From: Allostella vacuolata
GTDB taxonomy: Bacteria > Pseudomonadota > Alphaproteobacteria > ATCC43930 > Allostellaceae
NCBI GenBank assembly: GCA_006739055.1
Contig: AP019702.1
Location: forward strand, 4,923,388-4,987,387
Direction of reading: 5' to 3'
DNA: 64,000 nt
Positions 1 to 8,266 of this stretch are shown here, one piece after another. The position numbers and the translations under genes were made by a program. The notes under the pieces were generated by a model. That model ran no database searches and was not told the origin of the DNA. It was given only the letters and a program-made list of their open reading frames with translations. The stretch's first letter is position 1, and every line of letters begins with the position of its first letter.

Positions 1-343
1 GGACATGGATGCGGGCCCGGGGGAACAGGCCGACATTGCCGACATGGTCCCAGTGCAGGTGGGTGATGATGACGTCCTCGACCGTGGCGGCGTCGACCCC
101 CATCAGCTTCAGCCCGTCGACCGGGTTGCGGATGATGGTGCGGCCGCGCTTGTCGGCGACCGCCTTGTCGTAGCCGATGTCGACGACCCAGGTACGCCCG
201 CCGCCCTGGATCAGCCAGACGTAGAAATCGAGGCCGAGCGGCCCGTCATGCTCGTCGATGCCGATGAAGTTGGTCCAGGGCTGCCGGTCCGGCATCGCCG
301 CGTACTTGATCGCGAAGACCTCGTAGACATGGGGTTCGGTCAT
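1..343 (-). CDS. Metallo-beta-lactamase-fold hydrolase, N-acyl homoserine lactonase-like (3' part cut by window edge)
   Basis: The first 114 residues of a metallo-beta-lactamase-fold enzyme are present; the rest lies before base 1. The metal-binding motif HLHWDH is visible at residues 95-100 and follows a strand ending in IITHLHW, as in AHL-lactonase-type hydrolases (family knowledge). The ATG at 343 follows a GGAGGG ribosome site about six bases upstream. It is the last visible gene of a minus-strand array and starts 53 bases after the dehydrogenase stop. Substrate is unknown; a lactone or thioester in the same catabolic route is a reasonable inference. Lactonase identity is not proven because the second half is missing. 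Confidence 0.8.
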   Translation of the reverse strand, partial: MTEPHVYEVFAIKYAAMPDRQPWTNFIGIDEHDGPLGLDFYVWLIQGGGRTWVVDIGYDKAVADKRGRTIIRNPVDGLKLMGVDAATVEDVIITHLHWDHVGNVGLFPRARIHV

Positions 344-396
344 GGGTGTCCCTCCGCCGGGGACGGGATGCGCTGCCCCGTCCCCTTGATTCTCGC

Positions 397-1320
397 CTAG
401 GCCGCCTCGTCGCCCGGGGTGCCGAGCCCTTCGAGGTAGCGCACGATCTCCGTATGGTCGGAGCCCGGGCCGACCTTGGCCTCGGCCGCAGCCCAGATCT
501 CGGTGCACAGCCGGGCGAAGTCGGCCGGCTCCCCGGTCGCCTCGGCCAGTTCGAGTGCGGTGCGCAGGTCCTTCACCATCAGCCCGGTGGCGAAGCCGGC
601 GGCCCAGGTGCGGGGGATGATGAAGGGCTTGAACTTGACCTCGGTCGCGTTGTTGCGGCCGGTCGAGGCGTTCCACACGTCGACCATGGTTTCGGCCTGC
701 AGGCCGAACTTCTGGCCCATCAGCATCGCCTCGCCCGCCGCCAGCAGGCCCGCCGCCGACAGGTAGTTGTTGAGCGCCTTCATGGCGTGGCCGGTGCCGA
801 CCGGGCCGGTGTGGAACACCTGCCGCCCCATGGCGCCCAGGACCGGGCGCAGCCGCTCGACGTCGGCCGCGTCGCCGCCCGCCATGATGGCGAGCGAGCC
901 GTCGACCGCCCGCTTGACCCCGCCCGAGACCGGGGCGTCGACCAGCTTGATGCCGCGCTCGGCCAGGCGCGCCGCCAGCGCGCGGGTGCCGACCGGCGAG
1001 GACGAGCTCATGTCGACGATGACCGAGCCCGCCTTCAGGCCGGCGGCCAGCCCGTCGTTGGCGCCGTCGCGGCCGAACACCACGTCCTCGACGATCTTGC
1101 CGTTGGGCAGCATGGTGATGACGACCTCGGACCCCGCCCCCAGCTCGGCCAGCGTCGCCGGGCGGCTCGCGCCTTCCCGGCCGGCATAGGGCTCCAGCGC
1201 GGCGGGGTTGGCATCGGCCAGCGCCACCCGGTGGCCGGTCGCCAGCAGGCGGTTGACCATCGGCACGCCCATCATGCCGATGCCGACGAACCCGATCGGT
1301 CCCTGTTCGCTTGCAGCCAT
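397..1320 (-). CDS. NAD(P)-dependent beta-hydroxyacid dehydrogenase (3-hydroxyisobutyrate dehydrogenase family)
   Basis: This 307-residue protein has the family layout: an N-terminal Rossmann motif GFVGIGMMG (residues 10-18), the substrate-binding DAPVSGG block and the catalytic-lysine segment MKALNNYLSAAG. Family members reduce or oxidise beta-hydroxyacids such as 3-hydroxyisobutyrate or tartronate semialdehyde; the substrate here cannot be told. The ATG at 1320 is preferred over an in-frame extension to 1389 because it overlaps the stop of the upstream decarboxylase by one base (TGATG), a sign of translational coupling, and because the Rossmann motif starts where expected. Two further paralogues sit at 58-60 kb. 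Confidence 0.9.
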   Translation of the reverse strand: MAASEQGPIGFVGIGMMGVPMVNRLLATGHRVALADANPAALEPYAGREGASRPATLAELGAGSEVVITMLPNGKIVEDVVFGRDGANDGLAAGLKAGSVIVDMSSSSPVGTRALAARLAERGIKLVDAPVSGGVKRAVDGSLAIMAGGDAADVERLRPVLGAMGRQVFHTGPVGTGHAMKALNNYLSAAGLLAAGEAMLMGQKFGLQAETMVDVWNASTGRNNATEVKFKPFIIPRTWAAGFATGLMVKDLRTALELAEATGEPADFARLCTEIWAAAEAKVGPGSDHTEIVRYLEGLGTPGDEAA

Positions 1321-1697
1321 CAGATGCCCCGTTCCTTGAAGACTTCGCGGGCGATGCGGAAGCTGTCGATCGACGCCGGCACCCCGCAATAGACCGCGGT
1401 CTGGAGGAAGACCTCCATGATCTCGTCCTTGGTCACGCCGTTGTTGAGCGCGCCGTTGATATGCAGCTTGATCTCGTGAGGGCGGTTCAACGCCGTCAGC
1501 ATGGCGAGGTTGAGCAGCGAGCGCGTCTTGCGCGGCAGGCCGGGCCGGGTCCAGATCGCCCCCCAGGCCGCCTCGGTCACATACTCCTGCAGGGGCCGGG
1601 TGAAGTCGTCCGCCCCCTGGATCGCCTTGTCGACATAGTCCGAGCCCAGCACTTCCCGCCGGACGGCGAGCCCGCGGTCATAGCGATCCTGGTCCAT
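1320..1697 (-). CDS. Carboxymuconolactone decarboxylase family protein, PcaC-like
   Basis: The 125-residue protein resembles 4-carboxymuconolactone decarboxylase (PcaC) along its whole length: the N-terminal GLAVRREVLG, then WTRPGLPRKTRSLLNLAML, then NNGVTKDEIMEV and the C-terminal VPASIDSFRIAREVFKERG. PcaC acts in the protocatechuate branch of the beta-ketoadipate pathway, but none of the other pca genes is in view, so this may be a related decarboxylase or peroxidase-like protein of another ring-degradation route (inference). Its stop overlaps the start of the downstream dehydrogenase by one base. A 104-base gap with a strong stem-loop separates it from the flavoenzyme upstream. Confidence 0.85.
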   Translation of the reverse strand: MDQDRYDRGLAVRREVLGSDYVDKAIQGADDFTRPLQEYVTEAAWGAIWTRPGLPRKTRSLLNLAMLTALNRPHEIKLHINGALNNGVTKDEIMEVFLQTAVYCGVPASIDSFRIAREVFKERGI

Positions 1698-1760
1698 GCG
1701 CTTCCTTCCCGATGATCGGCCCGATTGTCGGATTGTCCGACGAGCGCCGATTGGGCGACG

Positions 1761-1792
1761 CCGCCATGCCCGCCGTCAAGCGGGCATGGCGG
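1761..1792 (-). terminator. Perfect 13-bp stem-loop after the first flavin oxidoreductase
   Basis: Bases 1761-1773 pair perfectly with 1780-1792 around a six-base loop. The stem lies nine bases after the stop of the minus-strand Old Yellow Enzyme and before the decarboxylase gene. There is no run of T after the stem, so it may be a Rho-assisted or processing hairpin, or a REP-like repeat, rather than a strong intrinsic terminator. Confidence 0.45.
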
Positions 1793-1801
1793 GGATGCCG
1801 T

Positions 1802-2878
1802 CTAGAAATGGCTCGCGCGGGCGTACTGGTCCGGCCACTTCACGTCCGCACCCAGCGTCCTGGCCGCCTTCAGCGGCCAGTGCGGGTCCGCCAGCAGGGT
1901 ACGGCCGAGGAAGACGAGGTCGGCGCGGCCGTTGGCCAGCACCTCTTCCGCCTGGTGGGGCGACTGGATCATGCCGACCGCGCCGGTGGCGATACCGGCC
2001 TGGTTGCGGATCGCGTCGGCGAACGGCACCTGGTAGCCGGGATAGAAGGCGATCTGCTGGCGCGGGTCGGCGCCGCCCGAGGAGCAGTCGATCAGGTCGA
2101 CGTCGCCGCGTTGGGCGAGCTGCCGGCACAGATCAACCGTGTCGTCGATGGTGAGGCCGCCCGGCACCCAGTCGGCGCAGGACAGGCGGAGGAACAGCGG
2201 CAGGTCGGCCGGCCATTCGCTGCGCACGGCATCGATCGCCTCCATCAGGAAGCGGCGGCGCTTCTCCGCGTCGCCGCCATAGGCGTCGGTGCGGGTGTTG
2301 ACGAGCGGCGAGAGGAACTCGTGGATCAGGTAGCCGTGGGCGCCATGGATCTCGAAGACCTTGAAGCCGGCGCGGCGCGCCCGGCGCGCGGCGTCGGCGA
2401 ACGCCGCCTGGACCGTGGCGATGGTGGCGAGGTCCATCGCCGTCGGCACCGGGTAGCCCGGCGCCCAGGCATCGCCGGTCGGGCCGATCAGGTCAAAGCC
2501 GCCGTCGGCGACCGAGAGCGGCTTCGAGCCCTCCCACGGCTTGCCGGTCGAGCCCTTGCGGCCGGCATGGCCGACCTGGATCGCCGGCACCGCGCCCTGG
2601 GATTCGAGGAAGCGGGCGATGCGGGCGAGCTGCGCCTCCTGCGCGTCGTTCCACAGGCCGACGCACCAGGGAGTGATGCGCCCGCGCGCCTCCAGGTGGG
2701 CGACCTCGGTGAAGACGATGCCGGCGCCGCCGACCGCGCGGGCGGCGAGGTTGGCCAGGTGCCAGTCCTGCGGCACCCCGTCGATCGCGCTGTACTGGCA
2801 CATCGGCGAGACGACGATGCGGTTGCGCGCGGTGACGGACCGCAGGGTGATCGGGCGGAACAGCATGGGATCGGGCAC
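1802..2878 (-). CDS. NADH:flavin oxidoreductase, YqjM-type Old Yellow Enzyme (paralogue 1)
   Basis: FMN-dependent ene-reductase of the YqjM class, 358 residues. The class-specific SPMCQYS segment has the FMN-contacting cysteine at residue 27 and the tyrosine at 29. The substrate-binding histidine pair is in the EIHGAHGYLIHEFLSP block, LIDCSSG and the FPGYQVPFADAIR-like stretch follow, and TGAVGMIQSP with FLGRTLLADP binds the FMN phosphate. The start chosen is GTG at 2878: GGAGG sits nine bases upstream, whereas the ATG at 2866 is too far from any ribosome site. With this start it has the same length as its tandem neighbour at 2905-3981. It probably reduces an activated alkene in the catabolic array. 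Confidence 0.92.
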   Translation of the reverse strand: MPDPMLFRPITLRSVTARNRIVVSPMCQYSAIDGVPQDWHLANLAARAVGGAGIVFTEVAHLEARGRITPWCVGLWNDAQEAQLARIARFLESQGAVPAIQVGHAGRKGSTGKPWEGSKPLSVADGGFDLIGPTGDAWAPGYPVPTAMDLATIATVQAAFADAARRARRAGFKVFEIHGAHGYLIHEFLSPLVNTRTDAYGGDAEKRRRFLMEAIDAVRSEWPADLPLFLRLSCADWVPGGLTIDDTVDLCRQLAQRGDVDLIDCSSGGADPRQQIAFYPGYQVPFADAIRNQAGIATGAVGMIQSPHQAEEVLANGRADLVFLGRTLLADPHWPLKAARTLGADVKWPDQYARASHF

Positions 2879-2904
2879 GGGGCGATACCTCCGGGACGGA
2901 AAGG

Positions 2905-3981
2905 TCAGAACGTGGTGGCGCGCAGGTACTGGTCGGCCCAGCGCACCGGGGCGCCCAGCGTGCGGGCGGCGCGCAGGGGCCAGTGCGGGTCCGCCAGCAG
3001 GGTGCGGCCGAGGAAGATGAGGTCGGCGCGGCCGTTGGCCAGCACTTCTTCCGCCTGGTAGGGCGACTGGATCATGCCGACCGCGCCGGTGGCGATGCCG
3101 GCCTTGTTGCGGATCGCGTCGGCGAACGGCACCTGGTAGCCCGGGTAGAAGGCGATCTTCTGCCGCGGGTCGACCCCGCCCGACGAGCAGTCGATCAGGT
3201 CGATGTCGCCGCGGGCGGCGATCCGCCGGCACAGCTCGACCGTGTCGTCGATGGTGATGCCGCCCGGCACCCAGTCGCTGCACGACAGGCGGATGAAGAG
3301 CGGCAGGTCGGCCGGCCATTCGCCGCGGACCGCGTCGATCACCTCCATCAGGAAGCGGGCGCGGCGGTCGGCGTCGCCGCCATACTGGTCGGTGCGGGTG
3401 TTGACCAAGGGCGACAGGAACTCGTTGATCAGGTAGCCGTGGGCGGCGTGGATCTCGAAGATCCGGAAGCCGGCGCGGCGCGCCCGGGCGGCACTGGCCG
3501 CGAAGGCGGCCGCCGCGGCCGCGATGTCCGCCCGGTCCATCGCCCGCGGCACGGTGCTGGCGGGCGACCAGGGCTGGTCGGTCGGGGCCATCAGCGGCCA
3601 GCCGCCATCGCCGACCGCGACCGGCCGGCCACCCTCCCACGCCTTGGTGGTGGAGCCCTTGCGGCCGGCATGGCCGACCTGGATCGCCGGCACCGCGCCC
3701 TGGGCCTCGATGAAGCGGGTGATGCCGGCGAACGCCGCCTCCTGCGCGTCGTTCCACAGGCCGAGGCAGCCGGTCGAGATGCGCGCATCGGGCGCGACAT
3801 AGGCGACCTCGGTGAAGACGATGCCGGCGCCGCCGACGGCGCGGGCGGCGAGATTGGCCAGGTGCCAGTCCTGGGGCACGCCCTCCACGCCGGAATATTG
3901 CGCCATCGGGGCCAGCACGATGCGGTTGCGCGCGGTGACGGAGCGCAGCGGCAGCGGACGGAACAGGATCGGGTCGGCCAA
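2905..3981 (-). CDS. NADH:flavin oxidoreductase, YqjM-type Old Yellow Enzyme (paralogue 2, Cys-to-Ala variant)
   Basis: A close tandem copy of the next gene, also 358 residues, with the same FMN and substrate motifs (EIHAAHGYLINEFLSP, LIDCSSGGVDPRQ, TGAVGMIQSP, FLGRTLLADP). The one striking change is at residue 27: the flavin-tuning cysteine of the YqjM class is alanine here (APMAQYS), while Tyr29 is kept. The start is TTG at 3981, with GAGGAAG about six bases upstream; no ATG fits. The two genes are 26 bases apart and clearly arose by duplication. The Cys loss should shift the FMN redox potential or substrate preference (inference from YqjM literature). Confidence 0.92.
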   Translation of the reverse strand: MADPILFRPLPLRSVTARNRIVLAPMAQYSGVEGVPQDWHLANLAARAVGGAGIVFTEVAYVAPDARISTGCLGLWNDAQEAAFAGITRFIEAQGAVPAIQVGHAGRKGSTTKAWEGGRPVAVGDGGWPLMAPTDQPWSPASTVPRAMDRADIAAAAAAFAASAARARRAGFRIFEIHAAHGYLINEFLSPLVNTRTDQYGGDADRRARFLMEVIDAVRGEWPADLPLFIRLSCSDWVPGGITIDDTVELCRRIAARGDIDLIDCSSGGVDPRQKIAFYPGYQVPFADAIRNKAGIATGAVGMIQSPYQAEEVLANGRADLIFLGRTLLADPHWPLRAARTLGAPVRWADQYLRATTF

Positions 3982-4013
3982 GGCGGGCTTCCTCTCGGGC
4001 GGGAGGGGACGGA

Positions 4014-5000
4014 TCAGGGGTCGGGGCGGAAGAAGGCTCCGGCCGCGAAGCGGCGCAGGGTGCCGGCCAGGACGGCCGCGACCACGACCGATGCCAGCAT
4101 CAGCAGGCCGATCGCCACCACCATGGTGGTGCCGTCGCGCGTCGCCTGGTGGTAGCGGAGCGCGGCCGCCGCCAGCGCCGCCAGCGGGAAGGTATAGGCC
4201 AGCGAGATCAGCGACCAGGGCACGCGGACGAAGCGCCCGGCCATCGTCGCCAGGCACAGCGCGATGAACAGCGCCAGGTAGAAGAGGAAGCGCCCGGCCG
4301 CGTCCAGCTCGCCGCCGTTCAGCTCCATCCAGGACAGGAACCCGACCGAGGGCGGGGCCAGGAAGATGAACAGCATCGGCATCAGGCCGGGCGGCAGCGG
4401 GTCGCCGGTGAAGAGCCGGCCCATGGTCAGCGGGAACAGCACCAGCCAGAAGCCGAGCCCGCCCGCGAAGCAGAACCAGGCGAGCTCGGCATGGCCGAAC
4501 TGGATGCCGGCCAGCGGCGGCACGACGTTGCCGACCACCGGGATGAACCAGGCCGGCGTCACCTGCATCGGCTCGAACCGCTCCAGGATCCAGCGGCGGA
4601 TGACCAGCATCGCGCAGGCCACGTTGGCGGCGACGCCGGCGAGCCAGATCGCCTCGGCGGCGCGCGGCGCATGCGGCGCCAGGCCGGTGCCGATCAGCAT
4701 GACCGCGATCGAGATGGCGGTGACGAAGTTGGCCCGCGCCGGGTGGCGCACCTCCGCCAGCACCGCCGGCCAGCGGGTGACGGCCTTGGCGGCATAGAGG
4801 CCGGCCACCACCAGGAACCAGGCGATGGCCGCGACCAGGATACCCTCGCCGATCATGGCCGGCAGGTCGGGAAAGACGAGCGCCGCCCGCCGCCAGGCGA
4901 GCGACAGGCCCATCAGCCCCATGACGGAGGCGAAGAGCGGCAGGGGGAAGTGGCGGAGATCCGGCGGCGCGAGCGCCGCCGGACCGGGAGAAGCGTTCAT
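4014..5000 (-). CDS. TDT/TehA-SLAC1-family membrane carrier
   Basis: A 328-residue integral membrane protein with about ten hydrophobic segments. It matches the tellurite-resistance/dicarboxylate transporter (TDT) fold: the early FPLPLFASVMGLMGLSLAWR, the TPAWFIPVVGNVVPPLAG block and the LAPPSVGFLSW segment are typical of that family. Members move C4-dicarboxylates, sulfite or other anions, so uptake of an organic acid used by the neighbouring enzymes is plausible. ATG at 5000 lies 22 bases after the aminotransferase stop; no clear ribosome site is visible, so coupling to the upstream gene is likely. Confidence 0.85.
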   Translation of the reverse strand: MNASPGPAALAPPDLRHFPLPLFASVMGLMGLSLAWRRAALVFPDLPAMIGEGILVAAIAWFLVVAGLYAAKAVTRWPAVLAEVRHPARANFVTAISIAVMLIGTGLAPHAPRAAEAIWLAGVAANVACAMLVIRRWILERFEPMQVTPAWFIPVVGNVVPPLAGIQFGHAELAWFCFAGGLGFWLVLFPLTMGRLFTGDPLPPGLMPMLFIFLAPPSVGFLSWMELNGGELDAAGRFLFYLALFIALCLATMAGRFVRVPWSLISLAYTFPLAALAAAALRYHQATRDGTTMVVAIGLLMLASVVVAAVLAGTLRRFAAGAFFRPDP

Positions 5001-5022
5001 GCCGCCGGCAAGGGCGGCAGGA

Positions 5023-6399
5023 TCAGATCTCGCCCTCCTTGCGCAGCATGCGGATCGTCTCGCGGTAGGCCTCGGCCGTGGCGTCCATGTCCTCGGCCGT
5101 GTGCATGCACGAGATGTTGCCGCCCGGCCAGCCGTTGAGGTCGACACCGTTCACCAGCATCGCCACGCGGATGCGGTGGGACAGGCCCTTGGGCTTGCCC
5201 TTCAGCTCCTCGTAGCCGATCGCCAGCGGGTCGAAGGCGAGCGGATCGATGTCGCGGCCCTGCGGGTTGAGGAAGGTGTGGAAGCTGGAGAAGGTGCCGT
5301 AGCAGGCCCACTTCACCCCTTCCTCGGCGAAGACCTGGTTGATCTTCTGGCGCACCAGGTCGCCCATGGCATTGGCGACCGCGCAGGCGTCGCTGGTGCG
5401 GATGTGGTCGAGTGCCGCGATGCCGGCCGCGGCCGAGACCGGGTTGGCGTTGTAGGTGCCGGGGTGCTGGATCTTCTCCTTGCCCGAGGCGGCGGTCGCC
5501 GCGTAGTCGAGCGAATCGAACAGGTCCTTGCGCCCGACGATGGCCCCGCCCGGCAGGCCGCCGGCCAGGATCTTGGCGAGCGAGGTCAGGTCGGGCTTGA
5601 TGCCGTAGTGCTGCTGGGCGCCGCCGGGGGCGACGCGGAAGCCGGTCACCACCTCGTCGAAGATCAGGATGGTGCCGTGCTTCAGGGTCTCCTCGCGCAG
5701 GAACTCCAGGAAGCCCGGCGCGGTCGGCACCATGCCGGTCGAGGAGCCGGTCGGCTCCAGGATGACGGCGGCGATGTCGCCGCCCGCCAGGGCCGCGCTG
5801 ACGCCCTCGCGGTCGTTCGGCGCCACCAGCACGACGGCGTCGCTGATCCCCTCCAGCACGCCCACGGCGGGGGTGCCGTCGAAGTGGTTGGCATAGCCGG
5901 ACGCCATGTGGTCGTGCCAGCCGTGGAAGTGCGTCTTGAAGCGCAGGAGCTTGGTGCGGCCGGTGTAGGTGCGCGCCAGCCGGAGGCCGATCAGCGTCGC
6001 CTCGGTGCCGGACGAGGTGAAGCGCACCCGTTCGGCCGTGGGCAGCAGCGCCTGGATCGCCTGGGCCCACTGCACCTCGAGCGCGTGGTTGGCCCCGAAG
6101 TGGGTGCCCTTGGCCAGCGCCGGCCCGACCGCCGCCATCACCACGGGATGGTTGTGGCCCAGCAGAAGAGCCCCATGACCGCCGAAGAAATCGATATACT
6201 TGTTGCCGTCGACGTCCCATTTGTACGCACCTTCGGCCCGGTCGACATAGATGCCGTAGGGGTCGAGGTGGCGGCCGTCATGGGTGACGCCGCTCGGGAA
6301 GATCGCCTTGGCCTGGGCGAAGAGCGCCTCGGATTTCGGCGTCTTTTCGCGATAGCGGGAGACGATCTCGGAATTCGTGCGGGACTGGTCGTCGGGCAT
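5023..6399 (-). CDS. Class III aminotransferase, glutamate-1-semialdehyde aminomutase-like
   Basis: PLP enzyme of 458 residues. Visible are the phosphate-binding SSGTEA (129-134), HGWHDH (159-164), the ring-contacting DEVVTGFR (248-255) and the Schiff-base lysine in SLAKILAGG (Lys276). The overall pattern is that of glutamate-1-semialdehyde 2,1-aminomutase, but the gene is about 25 residues longer than typical HemL and heads a catabolic-looking array. It is more likely a related transaminase or aminomutase of unknown substrate than the heme-pathway enzyme. ATG at 6399 is the first in-frame methionine that leaves a full family N-terminus. It is the promoter-proximal gene of the minus-strand array. 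Confidence 0.88.
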   Translation of the reverse strand: MPDDQSRTNSEIVSRYREKTPKSEALFAQAKAIFPSGVTHDGRHLDPYGIYVDRAEGAYKWDVDGNKYIDFFGGHGALLLGHNHPVVMAAVGPALAKGTHFGANHALEVQWAQAIQALLPTAERVRFTSSGTEATLIGLRLARTYTGRTKLLRFKTHFHGWHDHMASGYANHFDGTPAVGVLEGISDAVVLVAPNDREGVSAALAGGDIAAVILEPTGSSTGMVPTAPGFLEFLREETLKHGTILIFDEVVTGFRVAPGGAQQHYGIKPDLTSLAKILAGGLPGGAIVGRKDLFDSLDYAATAASGKEKIQHPGTYNANPVSAAAGIAALDHIRTSDACAVANAMGDLVRQKINQVFAEEGVKWACYGTFSSFHTFLNPQGRDIDPLAFDPLAIGYEELKGKPKGLSHRIRVAMLVNGVDLNGWPGGNISCMHTAEDMDATAEAYRETIRMLRKEGEI

Positions 6400-6516
6400 T
6401 GCGGGCTCCGGTACGGGGGAATGGACGGGAGGTGGGAGAAGGCCGCATGATCCTTCCTTCGGACGTTCCCGACAAGCGATACAAGCGCGCATCCGCAATG
6501 CGCTCGGCACACCAGA

Positions 6517-6545
6517 TATAGAAGAGCTTGCGACTGTGACCACAA
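6517..6545 (-). promoter_or_regulatory. Putative sigma-70-type promoter of the aminotransferase operon
   Basis: On the minus strand TTGTGG (6545-6540) and TCTATA (6522-6517) are separated by 17 bases, reasonable -35 and -10 boxes about 120 bases upstream of the aminotransferase ATG. It overlaps a candidate minC promoter on the other strand. Prediction only. Confidence 0.35.
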
Positions 6546-6555
6546 GATGTAAGAT
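6528..6555 (+). promoter_or_regulatory. Putative minC promoter
   Basis: TTGCGA (6528-6533) and TAAGAT (6550-6555) are 16 bases apart. The -10 box ends only five bases before the minC ATG at 6561, so a transcript from here would begin at or near the ATG and be leaderless. Prediction only. Confidence 0.35.
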
Positions 6556-6560
6556 TTGCC

Positions 6561-7421
6561 ATGTCAACCGGGCCGCATAGGGTGGCATCTTTGGCCGCAG
6601 GCACGAATCAACCCGCCGCTACCGAGCTGAAGAGCGCGCCGTTCCAGCTGCGCGGCGGCAGTGCCATGGTCATGGTCCTGCGCCTGATCGACCCGGCGCG
6701 CGCCGACTTCGGCCAGCAGCTTGCCCAGAAGGTGTCGCAGGCCCCCGACTTCTACCGCGACGCCCCGGTCATCCTCGACCTCGAGACCCTGGCGCGCTGG
6801 CCGGCCCCGCCCAATGTCGACTTCGCCGCGCTCGGCGCCGCCATCGCGTCGGCCGGGCTGATCTGCGTCGGCGTCCAGAACGGCACCCCGCATCTGACCC
6901 AGGCGGCCCGCCGCGCCGGCCTGGCGGCCTTTCCCAGCGCCCGCCCGGCCGGGCGGGCCAACGCCGCCCGCGAGCCCGATCCGGAGCCGGCCGCGGCGCC
7001 GCCCCCGCCGCGGGCCGCCGCCCCTCCGCCACCCCCCCGCGGCCGCTGCCCCCGCCCCCGCACCGCCCCCGTCGTCCAGCGGGTGGTCAAGGGCAAGACC
7101 CGGGTGGTGAGCGAGCCGGTGCGGTCCGGCCAGCAGATCTATGCCCGCGACGGCGACCTGATCGTGCTCGGCACGGTCAATGCCGGCGGCGAGGTGCTGG
7201 CGGACGGCAACGTCCATGTCTATGGCGCCCTGCGCGGCAAGGCGATCGCGGGCGCGTCGGGCGACCGCGAGGCCCGGCTCTTCTGCCAGCGGTTCGACCC
7301 CGAGCTGGTGTCGATCGCCGGACTCTTCCGCATCGCGGACCAGATCGAGACCGATCTGATCGGCCAGCGCGTCGGCATCCGCATCGCCGACGATGCCCTG
7401 GTCTTCGATCGGCTGTCATAG
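6561..7421 (+). CDS. minC: Septum site-determining protein MinC
   Basis: Inhibitor of FtsZ polymerisation, delivered to the membrane by MinD. The 286-residue protein has an N-terminal MinC domain (about residues 25-125; FQLRGG, DLETLARWP), a linker of about 45 residues rich in proline, alanine and arginine (about 130-175), and the C-terminal beta-helix domain (VRSGQQIYARDGDLIVLGTV, GNVHVYGALRGKAIAG) that dimerises and binds MinD. ATG at 6561 is taken; there is no clear ribosome site, and a predicted -10 box five bases upstream allows a leaderless message. It is first in the minCDE operon, 26 bases before minD. Confidence 0.95.
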   Translation: MSTGPHRVASLAAGTNQPAATELKSAPFQLRGGSAMVMVLRLIDPARADFGQQLAQKVSQAPDFYRDAPVILDLETLARWPAPPNVDFAALGAAIASAGLICVGVQNGTPHLTQAARRAGLAAFPSARPAGRANAAREPDPEPAAAPPPPRAAAPPPPPRGRCPRPRTAPVVQRVVKGKTRVVSEPVRSGQQIYARDGDLIVLGTVNAGGEVLADGNVHVYGALRGKAIAGASGDREARLFCQRFDPELVSIAGLFRIADQIETDLIGQRVGIRIADDALVFDRLS

Positions 7422-7447
7422 CCTCCAAGAGAAAGGAGACCTCCCCC

Positions 7448-8266
7448 ATGGCAAAAGTCATCGTCATGACGTCCGGCAAGGGCGGCGTCGGCAAGACCAC
7501 GTCGACCGCCGCCATCGGTACCGGCCTCGCCATGCGCGGCGAGAAGACGGTCGTCGTCGACTTCGACGTCGGCCTGCGCAACCTCGACCTCATCATGGGC
7601 TGCGAGCGGCGGGTCGTGTACGACTTCGTCAACGTGGTCAACGGCGAGGCGAAGCTGGGCCAGGCGCTGATCCGCGACAAGCGCTTCGAGAACCTGTACG
7701 TGCTCGCCGCCTCCCAGACCCGCGACAAGGACGCCCTCACCAAGGAGGGGGTGGTCGGCGTCATCGAGATGCTGCGCGACCAGTTCGACTACATCATCTG
7801 CGACAGCCCGGCCGGCATCGAGAAGGGTGCCCAGCTGGCGATGTACTGCGCCGACGAGGCGATCATCGTCACCAACCCGGAAGTGTCGAGCGTGCGCGAC
7901 AGCGACCGCATCCTGGGCCTGCTCGGCAGCAAGACGCTGCGCGCCGAGAAGGACATGGAGCCGGTCAAGCAGCACCTGCTGCTGACCCGCTACGACGTCG
8001 GCCGGGTCGCCCGCGGCGAGATGCTGAAGGTCGAGGACATCCTGGAGATCCTGTCGATCCCGCTGCTCGGCATCATCCCGGAGAACGAGGCGGTGCTGCG
8101 CGCCTCCAACACCGGCAACCCGGTCATCCTCGACAAGGAAAGCGCGGCCGGCAAGGCCTATGCGGACGCCGTGTCGCGCCTGCTGGGCGAGCAGCTCGAG
8201 CATCGCTTCCCGGCCGAGCCCAGGCCGCGCGGCTTCTTCGCCCGGCTGTTCGGGGGGGCCGCGTGA
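7448..8266 (+). CDS. minD: Septum site-determining ATPase MinD
   Basis: Membrane-cycling ATPase that places the division site, 272 residues. The deviant Walker A motif KGGVGKTT is at 11-18, followed by DFDVGLRNLDLIMGCERR, the switch region DSPAGIEKGAQ and NPEVSSVRDSDR. The C-terminal amphipathic membrane-targeting helix is visible as RGFFARLFG. A strong ribosome site (AAAGGAGA) lies upstream of the ATG. The stop overlaps the minE start by one base (TGATG). Confidence 0.97.
   Translation: MAKVIVMTSGKGGVGKTTSTAAIGTGLAMRGEKTVVVDFDVGLRNLDLIMGCERRVVYDFVNVVNGEAKLGQALIRDKRFENLYVLAASQTRDKDALTKEGVVGVIEMLRDQFDYIICDSPAGIEKGAQLAMYCADEAIIVTNPEVSSVRDSDRILGLLGSKTLRAEKDMEPVKQHLLLTRYDVGRVARGEMLKVEDILEILSIPLLGIIPENEAVLRASNTGNPVILDKESAAGKAYADAVSRLLGEQLEHRFPAEPRPRGFFARLFGGAA

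Noticed and set aside
346-1392. Long plus-strand frames opposite the dehydrogenase and decarboxylase
   Set aside because: Shadow frames; the minus strand shows Rossmann and PcaC motifs.
1320-1697. Assigning the PcaC-like gene to a beta-ketoadipate operon
   Set aside because: No other pca genes are in the window.
5023-6399. Naming the class III aminotransferase HemL
   Set aside because: It heads a catabolic-looking array and is longer than usual HemL; the heme role is not supported by context.
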